Positions 19,148 to 25,849 of a stretch of DNA of 64,000 nt are shown here, piece by piece (within the stretch, counting starts at the first letter, position 1; every line of letters begins with the position of its first letter). Under the pieces are notes generated by a model. The model did no database searches. It was given only the letters and a program-made list of their open reading frames with translations, and was not told the origin of the DNA. This DNA is from Alphaproteobacteria bacterium (lineage in GTDB: Bacteria; Myxococcota_A; UBA796; CAJQPC01), in NCBI GenBank assembly GCA_020632795.1, contig JACKEV010000022.1, positions 70,903 to 134,902 of the forward strand, written 5' to 3'. Both the position numbers and the translations under genes were made by a program.

Positions 19148-19669
19148 TCAACCGTCGAGGAAGGCGCGCCCGGCGTCGGTGAGACGCACATCCATCGTCG
19201 CGCCGTCGACCTCCACGAAGCCCCCGTCGACGAAGAACTCCATCATGTCGGAGAAGGCCCGGTGGGCGATGAAGAAGCGACGCTCGGAGAAGTCGTGCAT
19301 GTCCTTCATCGGCAGCGCGCCGCCCGCCTCCGCGACGTGCTGAAGAACGCCCTTCCGCGCCCTCTCCATGAAGCGCCGCTGCTTCTCCAGCTTGCGGGCC
19401 TCCTCCTCGTCTGTCGGCGAGGGGGGCGGGCCCACCGACGTCACCGCGGCGCTGCGGCCCCGGGAGACAGCGCCAGGGGGCACGACGGCCTTGGGGGGTG
19501 CCGCTGGAGGAGGAGCGGCCTGGGGTGAGACAGCCTTGGGGGGCGCCGTAGGAGGAGGAGCGGCCTGGGGCGCAGGCGGCGCGCGCGGCGGCTCGGGGCG
19601 CACCTCGGGCGCCGAATCCGGCTTGAGCAGGGACTTCACGCGCTTCTTGAGTCGGGAGCGGATCCCCAT
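19148..19669 (-). CDS. Winged-helix-like protein with Pro/Ala-rich linker
   Basis: From the ATG at 19669 the product is 173 aa. It has a basic amphipathic N-terminus (MGIRSRLKKRVKSLL) that may bind membrane or DNA. About 60 residues of Pro/Ala/Lys repeats follow (APPPTAPPKAV is repeated with variation). The compact C-terminal domain (GVLQHVAEAGGALPMKDMHD to VDGGFVEVDGATMDVRLTDA) looks like a winged helix. It converges with the GHKL pair, its stop lying 5 bases from theirs, and its promoter side abuts the parS array. The reading frame stays open into the array, but I place the start at the basic Met. Family not recognised. Confidence 0.65.
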   Translation of the reverse strand: MGIRSRLKKRVKSLLKPDSAPEVRPEPPRAPPAPQAAPPPTAPPKAVSPQAAPPPAAPPKAVVPPGAVSRGRSAAVTSVGPPPSPTDEEEARKLEKQRRFMERARKGVLQHVAEAGGALPMKDMHDFSERRFFIAHRAFSDMMEFFVDGGFVEVDGATMDVRLTDAGRAFLDG

Positions 19670-19712
19670 GAGCGACCTCCTGGCGTGCTCAAGGTAGCGC
19701 GGCGGGCAGGGG

Positions 19713-20434
19713 TGTTCCACGTAGAACATTGGGGTGGAGAAGAATTTATGCGACAATAAATGTATCAAACTCGGTGGGTGCTCCAAGCGGAACGTCCTGG
19801 AGGTGCCGCTGGGAGCGCCACACGGCGGGCTGCTGGGGGCGGGGGGCGCACGCGGAACTGCTTGGGCTGCCGCTTGGGGTCCTGCGCGACGGGCTACCGG
19901 GTGCCGGGGGCACCGTAGAGCAGCCTGGGCTACCGCCTGGAGCCCTGCGCGACGGGCGGCTGGGGGCCGAGGTTCACGAAGAACAGCCTGGGGCTGCCGC
20001 CTGGGGCCCTGCGCGACGGGCGGCTGGGGGCCTAGGATCGACGTGGAACAGCCTGGGCTGCCGCCAGGGGCCCTGCGCGACGGGCGGCAGCTCCGGGGTT
20101 CGCATGGAACACCCCGGGGTTGCCGCATGGGGCCTTGCGTGACGGGCGGCCGAGGGCCGGGGTTCACGTGGAACACCCCGGAGCTGCCCCTGGGGCCCTG
20201 CGCGACAGGCGGCGGGCGAGGGTGTTCCACGTAGAACATTCTGGGGCCACCACCTGGGCCCATGCACCGGGCCGCGGGGGTGAGCGTGTTCCACGTAGAA
20301 CACTCTGGGGCCACTGCCTGGGCCTATGCGGCGGGCTGCGGGGGTGAGCGTGGTCCACGCAGGACCCTCTGGGGTTGCCGCCCAGGGCCCTGCGCGGCGG
20401 GTCGCCGACGTCGGGTTACGTTCGACGTGGAACA
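19713..20434. repeat. Tandem parS array, about twelve ~64-bp units
   Basis: Each unit has a parS-like 16-mer and a ~48-bp spacer. Site starts are 19713, 19779, 19844, 19907, 19970, 20035, 20096, 20160, 20223, 20287, 20351 and 20419, with spacings of 61-68 bp, mostly 63-65. Sites at 19713, 20223 and 20287 are TGTTCCACGTAGAACA. Those at 20035, 20160 and 20419 keep the ACGTGGAACA half. The others are degenerate. From the second site on the spacer is also conserved, with forms of CTGGGGCTGCCGCCTGG followed by CCCTGCGCGACGGGCGG, so this is a true tandem duplication and not chance sites. No protein-coding gene is supported in 19670-20448. The first spacer differs and contains an AT-rich island with ATGCGACA (19748-19755). 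Confidence 0.88.
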
Positions 20435-20448
20435 CCCAGGAGCCCTCC

Positions 20449-21366
20449 ATGTCCGCTCGCGAGCTGGTCGCGCTCGGCACCGCGAGCCAGGTCCCGACCC
20501 GCTATCGGAACCACAACGGATACCTGCTCCGGTGGGACGGCGTCGGGCTCCTGTTCGACCCTGGGGAGGGCACCCAGCGGCAGATGGTCATCCACGGGGT
20601 GGCGGCCCATGACCTCCACCACGTCCTCGTCACCCACTTCCACGGGGACCACTGTCTGGGCCTGGCCGGGCTCATCCAGCGCATCTCCCTCGACCGGGTC
20701 CCCCACCCGGTCCGGATCCACTACCCGGCCAGCGGGCAGGTCTTCTTCGATCGCCTCCGCCACGCGTCCATCTTCCGCGACCACAGCATCCTGGAGCCCC
20801 GACCGGTGCAGGAGCCCGGGGAGATCGCCCGAGAAGAGGATTTCTCCCTGCATACCCTGCCTCTGGACCACGGCGTGCCGAGCTGGGGCTACCGGCTGCA
20901 GGAGAAGGACGGGCGCCGCATGCTCCCGGAGCGGCTGCGGGCGCTGGGGCTCCGAGGGCGCGCCATCGGCGAGCTGGTGGCCCAGGGCGAGGTGGAGCAC
21001 GAGGGTGCGCGGATCCGGGTAGAGGACGTGAGCGTGCCCCGGCCGGGCCAGTCTGTCGCCTTCGTCATGGACACCCGCCTCTGCGACAACGCCTTCCGGC
21101 TGGCCTCGGGCGTGGACCTGCTCATCTGCGAGTCCACGTTCCTCACCTCCGAGGCGCGGGAGGCGCGGCAGCATGGGCACATGACCGCCGCCCAGGCCGG
21201 GCGGGTGGCGCGGGAGGCTGGCGCCCGGCGCCTGGTGCTGACCCACTTCTCCCAACGCTACCCGGACATCCGGCGCTTCCTGGAGGAGGCCCTCGTGGAA
21301 CACGACGACGTGGTCGCGGTCTGCGACGGGGACGTGGTGGAGGTCCCCAAGCGCGCCAAAGACTGA
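20449..21366 (+). CDS. rnz: Ribonuclease Z (tRNA 3' processing, metallo-beta-lactamase fold)
   Basis: The 305-aa protein has the zinc motif THFHGDHCLGLAGL (residues about 61-74), the upstream FDPGEGTQRQM typical of RNase Z, the PLDHGVPSWGYR segment, the later Asp ligand region SGVDLLICESTF, and the C-terminal HGHMTAAQAGRVA and LTHFSQRY histidines. It cleaves the 3' trailer of pre-tRNAs. The ATG at 20449 has AGGAG six bases upstream. The start is only 14 bases past the last parS-like site of the array, so ParB bound there could affect its transcription. It converges with the SdhAB-like gene. Confidence 0.93.
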   Translation: MSARELVALGTASQVPTRYRNHNGYLLRWDGVGLLFDPGEGTQRQMVIHGVAAHDLHHVLVTHFHGDHCLGLAGLIQRISLDRVPHPVRIHYPASGQVFFDRLRHASIFRDHSILEPRPVQEPGEIAREEDFSLHTLPLDHGVPSWGYRLQEKDGRRMLPERLRALGLRGRAIGELVAQGEVEHEGARIRVEDVSVPRPGQSVAFVMDTRLCDNAFRLASGVDLLICESTFLTSEAREARQHGHMTAAQAGRVAREAGARRLVLTHFSQRYPDIRRFLEEALVEHDDVVAVCDGDVVEVPKRAKD

Positions 21367-21385
21367 TTTTGAAGACTGCTTCGTT

Positions 21386-21406
21386 TGTAGCATAATTTAT
21401 GCTACA
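21386..21406. terminator. AT-rich inverted repeat between convergent genes
   Basis: TGTAGCATAA and TTATGCTACA form a ten-base inverted repeat around one central T between the stops of rnz and the SdhAB fusion. A third copy of the arm follows at 21407-21418 and includes the fusion gene's TAG stop. It may act as a bidirectional terminator; the arms also belong to the TGTNGCA motif family described in the findings. Confidence 0.5.
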
Positions 21407-21413
21407 ATTTATG

Positions 21414-23720
21414 CTACACCCTCGGAGGTGTTCCACGTAGAACACTCCGGGCCTCCAGCAAGGGCTCGATGACGTCCTGGACCAGCCGGATGCCGACCCC
21501 GCAGCGGCACCCCTTGCAGGACGCGCACGCCGCCAGCCCCAGCTCTTCCGCGACCGACACCGCCTGCTGCTGGACCTCAGCCGACGCCCCGGGGCTCTCC
21601 CGAACGCGCTGGAGGTGCAGGAAGGTGCAGGGGTTCCCCCAGCGGAGGGCCTCATCCGGCTCCAGGGGGTTTCGAGCGTGCAGGGGACAACCCTCCAGGC
21701 AGGCGTAGCAGTCGATGCAGCGGCCCAGCGCCTCGTGGGCTGCGGAGGGAGAGGTGGTGGGGACCGCTGGGGTGCCCGGCAGCCGACCGGCGAGCTGGGT
21801 GCGGACGGCGCTGCGCTCGACGACGAGGTCCCGCAGGGCAGGCAGGCTGGAGAGCGCGGAGAGCCGATCGCCGTCCTTCACCCGGTCGCGGCAGGCCAGC
21901 CGGGGGCGGCCGTTGATCTCGATGGTACACAGTCCGCAGAGGGCGGTGCGGCAGCCGTAGCGGAAGGCGAGGTCCGGGGCGTCCTGCGCCTGGGCGGCCT
22001 GGAGGACCTCCAGCGCGGTGGGGCGGTGGTCGCCGCGCCAGGTGAAGCGCAGCGCCTCGGCCGCCGCGCTGCGCTGGATGGTCACCGTGAGGGCCTGGGT
22101 GCCGGGGGCGGGGGCAGAGGGCTGGGACACGGCGCGCGGAACGACGCGGTGGGCGCCCTGGCTCGGCGATGTGCGGGCGGCCTCGGCCACCTGCCGGGCG
22201 ACGGCCAGCAGGCTCTCCAGCTCGGCGCGCTCGATGAGGCGGGTGTTCCACGTAGAACATTCCCCCACCCGGAGCCCCCGGGCCGCCTCCTCCAGCGCGC
22301 CCAGCTCGGAGAGGAGGGACTGGAGGCCGTCGAGGGTGCGGGCCGGGCCCAGCGACCTCCAGGCCGCGCTCTGAAGGCGCCGGGTGAGCTGGACCGGGCT
22401 GCCGCGCGGAGGGCCCATCCAGGCGTGGACAGCCGCCAGGGCCTCCTCAGCGGCGGCGTGGACGTCCGAGGTAGGGTGGAGGCCCGCCCATCGGGCCGAG
22501 GCGCGGCCCGCGCGGCGCCCGAACACGATCAGCTCGGACAGGGAGGTCGAGCCGAGGCGGTTGCCCCCGTGGAGCCCGCCGAGGGCCTGGCCGGCGACAA
22601 ACAGGCCGGGCAGGGTGCTCGCGCCGTCGGGATCGGCCCGGACCCCGCCCATGTGGTAGTGGGCGGTGGGGGTGATCTGCCAGGGCTCCTCGAAGCGGGC
22701 CGCCCGGGCGCCATAGGCCCTGCGGACCCGGCCCAGGCCCTTGGCGAAGCCGGCCCGGACGCCCTCTGCCCAGCCTTCGTCCCCCAGGTTGGGCCCGAGG
22801 TCGAGCCATACGCCGCCCTCCGGGGTCCCCCGGCCCTGCACCAGGGCCTCGCCGATGAGGCCCGCCAGCGCAGCGCGGCTCTGTCGGTGCAGGGCCTCGG
22901 CGAGGACGGCGCCGTCCCGGTCCAGCAGCACGCCGCGCGGCCCCGCGATGAGGGGGTCTCCGATGGCCAGCCCGCAGCTCGACGCCGGCCAGGTGAGCCC
23001 GAAGGGGGTGAACTGGACCTGCTCCATGTGGACGAGCGCCGCCCCCGCCCGCGCGGCGAGGGCGTAGCCGTCGCCGGTGGCGCCACGGCACTGGTCGGTG
23101 TGGGGCGCGAACAGGGCCCCCAGCCCGCCCGTGGCGAGCACGACCGCGCCCGCGTGGACCTCAAGGAGCCGCCCCCGGCGCGCGTCATAGGCCAGCGCAC
23201 CGGCCGCGCGCCCGGCCGCGACGAGCAGCCGCAGCGCCCAGGTGTCGTCCAGCGCGTCGATCTCCTCTCGGAGGGCGCGGGCGCCGAGCGCCGCGGCGAT
23301 GTCCAGCCCGCCGTTGGGGTGGGGGACCGAGCGCCGGGCGTCGTGGCCGCCCATCGGGGCGTGCAGCAGCCGCAGGTGCCCGTCCGGCGTGCGGCGGGGG
23401 CGGAGGCCCGAGGCCAGCAGCCAGCCGTAGGCGCCCGGGTTGTCCTGTGCGAAGGCGCGCACCAGCGCGGGGTCCCCCAAGCCCTCGCCGGCCGCCAGCA
23501 TGTTGGCGGCGAGGCGCGCCGCGTCGTCCCCCGCGTCCCCGCTGCCCCGCACCGCCATGATGCCCGTAGAGATCCGGGTGTCGCCGGTCGCCAGCGGATC
23601 CTTCGTGAGCACCAGCACCCGGGCGCCCTGCGCGCGGGCCTCGCAGGCGACCGCGATGCCCGCGCCCCCGCCGCCCAGCACGAGCACGTCGGTGGACAGG
23701 CGCTCGGGCGAGGGGCGCAC
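21414..23720 (-). CDS. Fused succinate dehydrogenase/fumarate reductase-like flavoprotein and iron-sulfur subunit
   Basis: One 768-aa chain joins an SdhA/FrdA-type flavoprotein to an SdhB-type iron-sulfur domain. The FAD motif is VLVLGGGGAGIAVACEA (N-terminus), with ATGGLGALF, the covalent-flavin/active-site-like region HYHMGGVRAD, and LHGGNRLGSTSLSEL. The SdhB part begins near residue 525. A [2Fe-2S] motif (CRTALCGLCTIEINGRPRLAC minus ends, residues about 588-609) is followed by a [4Fe-4S] motif CIDCYACLEGCP (666-677) and a final cysteine cluster CASCKGCRCG (730-739) lacking the usual Pro. Start GTG 23720 directly follows the upstream stop; an in-frame GTG at 23777 is possible. Physiological direction and quinone partner are unknown; no membrane subunit is adjacent. 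Confidence 0.82.
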   Translation of the reverse strand: MRPSPERLSTDVLVLGGGGAGIAVACEARAQGARVLVLTKDPLATGDTRISTGIMAVRGSGDAGDDAARLAANMLAAGEGLGDPALVRAFAQDNPGAYGWLLASGLRPRRTPDGHLRLLHAPMGGHDARRSVPHPNGGLDIAAALGARALREEIDALDDTWALRLLVAAGRAAGALAYDARRGRLLEVHAGAVVLATGGLGALFAPHTDQCRGATGDGYALAARAGAALVHMEQVQFTPFGLTWPASSCGLAIGDPLIAGPRGVLLDRDGAVLAEALHRQSRAALAGLIGEALVQGRGTPEGGVWLDLGPNLGDEGWAEGVRAGFAKGLGRVRRAYGARAARFEEPWQITPTAHYHMGGVRADPDGASTLPGLFVAGQALGGLHGGNRLGSTSLSELIVFGRRAGRASARWAGLHPTSDVHAAAEEALAAVHAWMGPPRGSPVQLTRRLQSAAWRSLGPARTLDGLQSLLSELGALEEAARGLRVGECSTWNTRLIERAELESLLAVARQVAEAARTSPSQGAHRVVPRAVSQPSAPAPGTQALTVTIQRSAAAEALRFTWRGDHRPTALEVLQAAQAQDAPDLAFRYGCRTALCGLCTIEINGRPRLACRDRVKDGDRLSALSSLPALRDLVVERSAVRTQLAGRLPGTPAVPTTSPSAAHEALGRCIDCYACLEGCPLHARNPLEPDEALRWGNPCTFLHLQRVRESPGASAEVQQQAVSVAEELGLAACASCKGCRCGVGIRLVQDVIEPLLEARSVLRGTPPRV
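21429..21444. other. parS site at the 3' end of the SdhAB fusion gene
   Basis: TGTTCCACGTAGAACA, identical to the intact array sites, is translated as part of the last codons (VLRGTPP) of the minus-strand gene and lies just outside the rnz 3' end. Confidence 0.88.
22244..22259. other. parS site inside the SdhAB fusion gene
   Basis: TGTTCCACGTAGAACA lies within the linker between the flavoprotein C-terminal domain and the iron-sulfur half and is translated as CSTWNT. Its position in a variable linker suggests that the DNA site, not the peptide, is under selection. Confidence 0.88.
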
Positions 23721-23721
23721 C

Positions 23722-24669
23722 TCAGTGAGGCCGAGGGAGGAGCGGGACGATCGCGCCAGCCCCGCCCCGGTCCTCACACCACGCCGTCAGGGGCCCCAGC
23801 ACGTTCGGGGAGGCAGCGAACCGGCGCTCCCGGAAGGCCTGCAGGCCATCGGGCAGGGTCTCGCGGGGCGCGGGCTTCAGCGGGTCCCGGTGGACGGCGT
23901 GGTGGATGTCCTCGGCGAGCACCTCCACCTGGAGGTGCAGCAGCAGGCCGGAGGCCAGTACATTCGGTACAGTCGGTGGCAGGCTCCACCCCGGGAACCA
24001 GAACGGGCCGACGCGGCCGCGGGAGACACGCCGGATGTCCGCCTGGAGCAGGCGCGCGAGCTGCTGGACCAGCCCGGGGAGGGGGACCGCGAGGTGCCGG
24101 GCGAGGACCTCCTCCAGGCCCTCTGCCCAGACCGGCGCGCCAGCGGCGTCGAGGCGCAGCGCCCCGCGCCACACCGCCGGCGCGGAGACGTCCAGCTTCA
24201 GCCGGGTCCACAGCCCGTCGGGCCCGACCCGGTCGTAGCGCAGCACGACCTCCAGGCGGCGGCCCTTGCGGCGCAGCGCCCCGGTCAGCAGACCGTTGGG
24301 CAGCAGAGGATTCTGTAGCAGAAATTGTCGCATGTTTACACGCGACATCATGCGACAGCCCAGCTCCTGATCCAGCTTCAGCGCCCGCTCGGCCAGCGCC
24401 CTGGCGCGCTCCATGTCCTCATCCCAGGCCAGGCGCTGCTCGGCGCGGGCCCGCTCCAGCCAGGTGATCCGGGGCAGCCCGGCTTCAGGGTCCAGCTCCG
24501 CCGGCAGCAGGAGCGTGCCGGACAGGTCGGGGTCCAACGCCTGGAGGTGGGCCAGGGCGGCGTCCAGGGGCACATGGTCCTCGTTCGGCGCCAGGGCGTC
24601 CAGACCCGCCGCCAGGGCGCGCAGGTAGGATCCCACCCGCTCGGCCGGCAGCGCCTCGGGGCCGGGCAC
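23722..24669 (-). CDS. Hypothetical protein in the SdhAB-fusion operon
   Basis: The 315-aa soluble protein has no signal peptide or membrane segment. The N-terminal half is helical and acidic (LERARAEQRLAWDEDMERARAL), the middle is strand-rich (RLEVVLRYDRVGPDGLW), and the C-terminal part has an aromatic GPFWFPGWSLPP loop. I do not recognise a family. It starts four bases after the coiled-coil gene and ends directly before the SdhAB-like start, so the three are probably co-transcribed. An AT-rich island with TGTCGCAT (24326) and ATGCGACA (24350) sits inside the coding region, encoding part of MMSRVNMRQFLLQN. Confidence 0.7.
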   Translation of the reverse strand: MPGPEALPAERVGSYLRALAAGLDALAPNEDHVPLDAALAHLQALDPDLSGTLLLPAELDPEAGLPRITWLERARAEQRLAWDEDMERARALAERALKLDQELGCRMMSRVNMRQFLLQNPLLPNGLLTGALRRKGRRLEVVLRYDRVGPDGLWTRLKLDVSAPAVWRGALRLDAAGAPVWAEGLEEVLARHLAVPLPGLVQQLARLLQADIRRVSRGRVGPFWFPGWSLPPTVPNVLASGLLLHLQVEVLAEDIHHAVHRDPLKPAPRETLPDGLQAFRERRFAASPNVLGPLTAWCEDRGGAGAIVPLLPRPH

Positions 24670-24673
24670 CCTG

Positions 24674-25720
24674 CTAATCCGGGTCGAGGGCGTCCACCTC
24701 AGCGGCGGCGGCCTCGATGAGCGCCTGGTCGGCCAGGGAGCGGGCCCGCTCGCGGCTGAGGTCCTGGACCTGGCCTGGAGCGCCGGCGAGCTGCTCGCGG
24801 AGCTTGGCGGTGAGGGAGGGCAGCACCCGCACCAGCATCTCCTGGGTGTCGCGCACGTAGGCGGCGGTGACCTCCATCGCGACGCCCAGGTCCTGGATGG
24901 ACTCCTGGAGCTCGGCGATGACGATGGGGGTGTCGGCGGCCATGCCGAGGGCCTGGATGCGTCGGCCGACGTTGTCCATCGCCCGCCCCGCCGAGAGCAG
25001 GTAGCCCGAGAGGCCCTCGTGCAGCTCCAGCACGGTGTCCCGCAGGGCGCGGGTGGGGGCGATGTGCTCCTGGTTCAGCTCCGCGCTGGCCCGGAGCAGC
25101 TCCAGGGACAGGGACGCCTCCCGCAGCGCGAAGGTGAGGGCGTCGATGCGCCGGGCGCGCTCCTCGGGGCTCCACTCGCCCTCGCCACGCTCCAGGGCGC
25201 GCAGATCCTCCTCCAGCTCCAGCACGCGGGTGGCGTGGTCCCGCTGGCCTCCGCGGGCGGCGACGTGCTCGCGGTGGAGGCGGTCGACCTCCTCCTGCAG
25301 CTCCAGCGCGCAGAGGCGCAGCTCGTCGGAGAAGGCGGTGGCCTGCTGGAGCCGGGCGGTGGTCGTCTCGTACTGGCGGAGCAGGCCCTCGGCGATGGAG
25401 CGGCGGCCGAGCACCTGCTTGCGGGCGGTGAAGCGGCGGGTCAGGGCGGCGAACACGCCGGTGGCGTGCTGCTGAGCGTCCAGCCGACGCAGGGCGGTGT
25501 TGTGCTCCTCCAGCACGGCCAGCTCGCCCTCGAGGGCCTCACCGACCTCGGACTGGGTCCGGGCCAGCTCGTCCACCTTGGCGAGGGCCTCGGAGTGGCT
25601 CGCGCGGATGTCCTCGCGACGGCGCAGCAGCTCGGCGTGGGTGGGGACCGCCGGACCGCCCTCCTCGGTGACCTCGGCGTGGACCTCAATCGGCTGCTGT
25701 GGCTTCGTGCGGGCGCTCAC
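24674..25720 (-). CDS. Long coiled-coil cytoplasmic protein
   Basis: From the GTG at 25720 the protein is 348 aa. Nearly all of it after residue 25 is predicted helix with heptad-like Leu/Glu/Arg/Ala spacing (AELLRRREDIRASHSEALAK; ELQEEVDRLHREHVAARGG). The C-terminal third (NVGRRIQALGMAADTPIVIA to QEMLVRVLPSLTAKLREQLA) is reminiscent of structural or toxic-anion-resistance (TelA-like) proteins, but the match is too weak to name. It is the first gene of the three-gene operon leading to the SdhAB fusion. The reading frame extends far upstream under the beta-helix gene on the other strand; I regard that extension as a shadow. Confidence 0.75.
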   Translation of the reverse strand: MSARTKPQQPIEVHAEVTEEGGPAVPTHAELLRRREDIRASHSEALAKVDELARTQSEVGEALEGELAVLEEHNTALRRLDAQQHATGVFAALTRRFTARKQVLGRRSIAEGLLRQYETTTARLQQATAFSDELRLCALELQEEVDRLHREHVAARGGQRDHATRVLELEEDLRALERGEGEWSPEERARRIDALTFALREASLSLELLRASAELNQEHIAPTRALRDTVLELHEGLSGYLLSAGRAMDNVGRRIQALGMAADTPIVIAELQESIQDLGVAMEVTAAYVRDTQEMLVRVLPSLTAKLREQLAGAPGQVQDLSRERARSLADQALIEAAAAEVDALDPD

Positions 25721-25849
25721 CCGATCAGTGTGCCCCGGCCAGGCCCCTGATGCAACGTGCGGAGATGGGGGAAACGGGCCCCAGAGCCGATCCCTGTCAT
25801 GACCTGTCCTCCCTGTCCGGGCTACATTGGGGCAGCTTTGAGGAGTTCC

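Noticed and set aside
19731..19800. Replication origin
   Set aside because: It is AT-rich for the region but short; no DnaA boxes or dnaA gene are seen.
19670..20314. Minus-strand open frame through the parS array fused to the 173-aa gene
   Set aside because: The array period (~64) is not a multiple of three and the translation has no stable repeat; the basic Met at 19669 is a better start.
19713..20434. CRISPR array
   Set aside because: The regularly spaced repeats have conserved spacers, and the unit is a parS palindrome; CRISPR spacers would differ and cas genes are absent.
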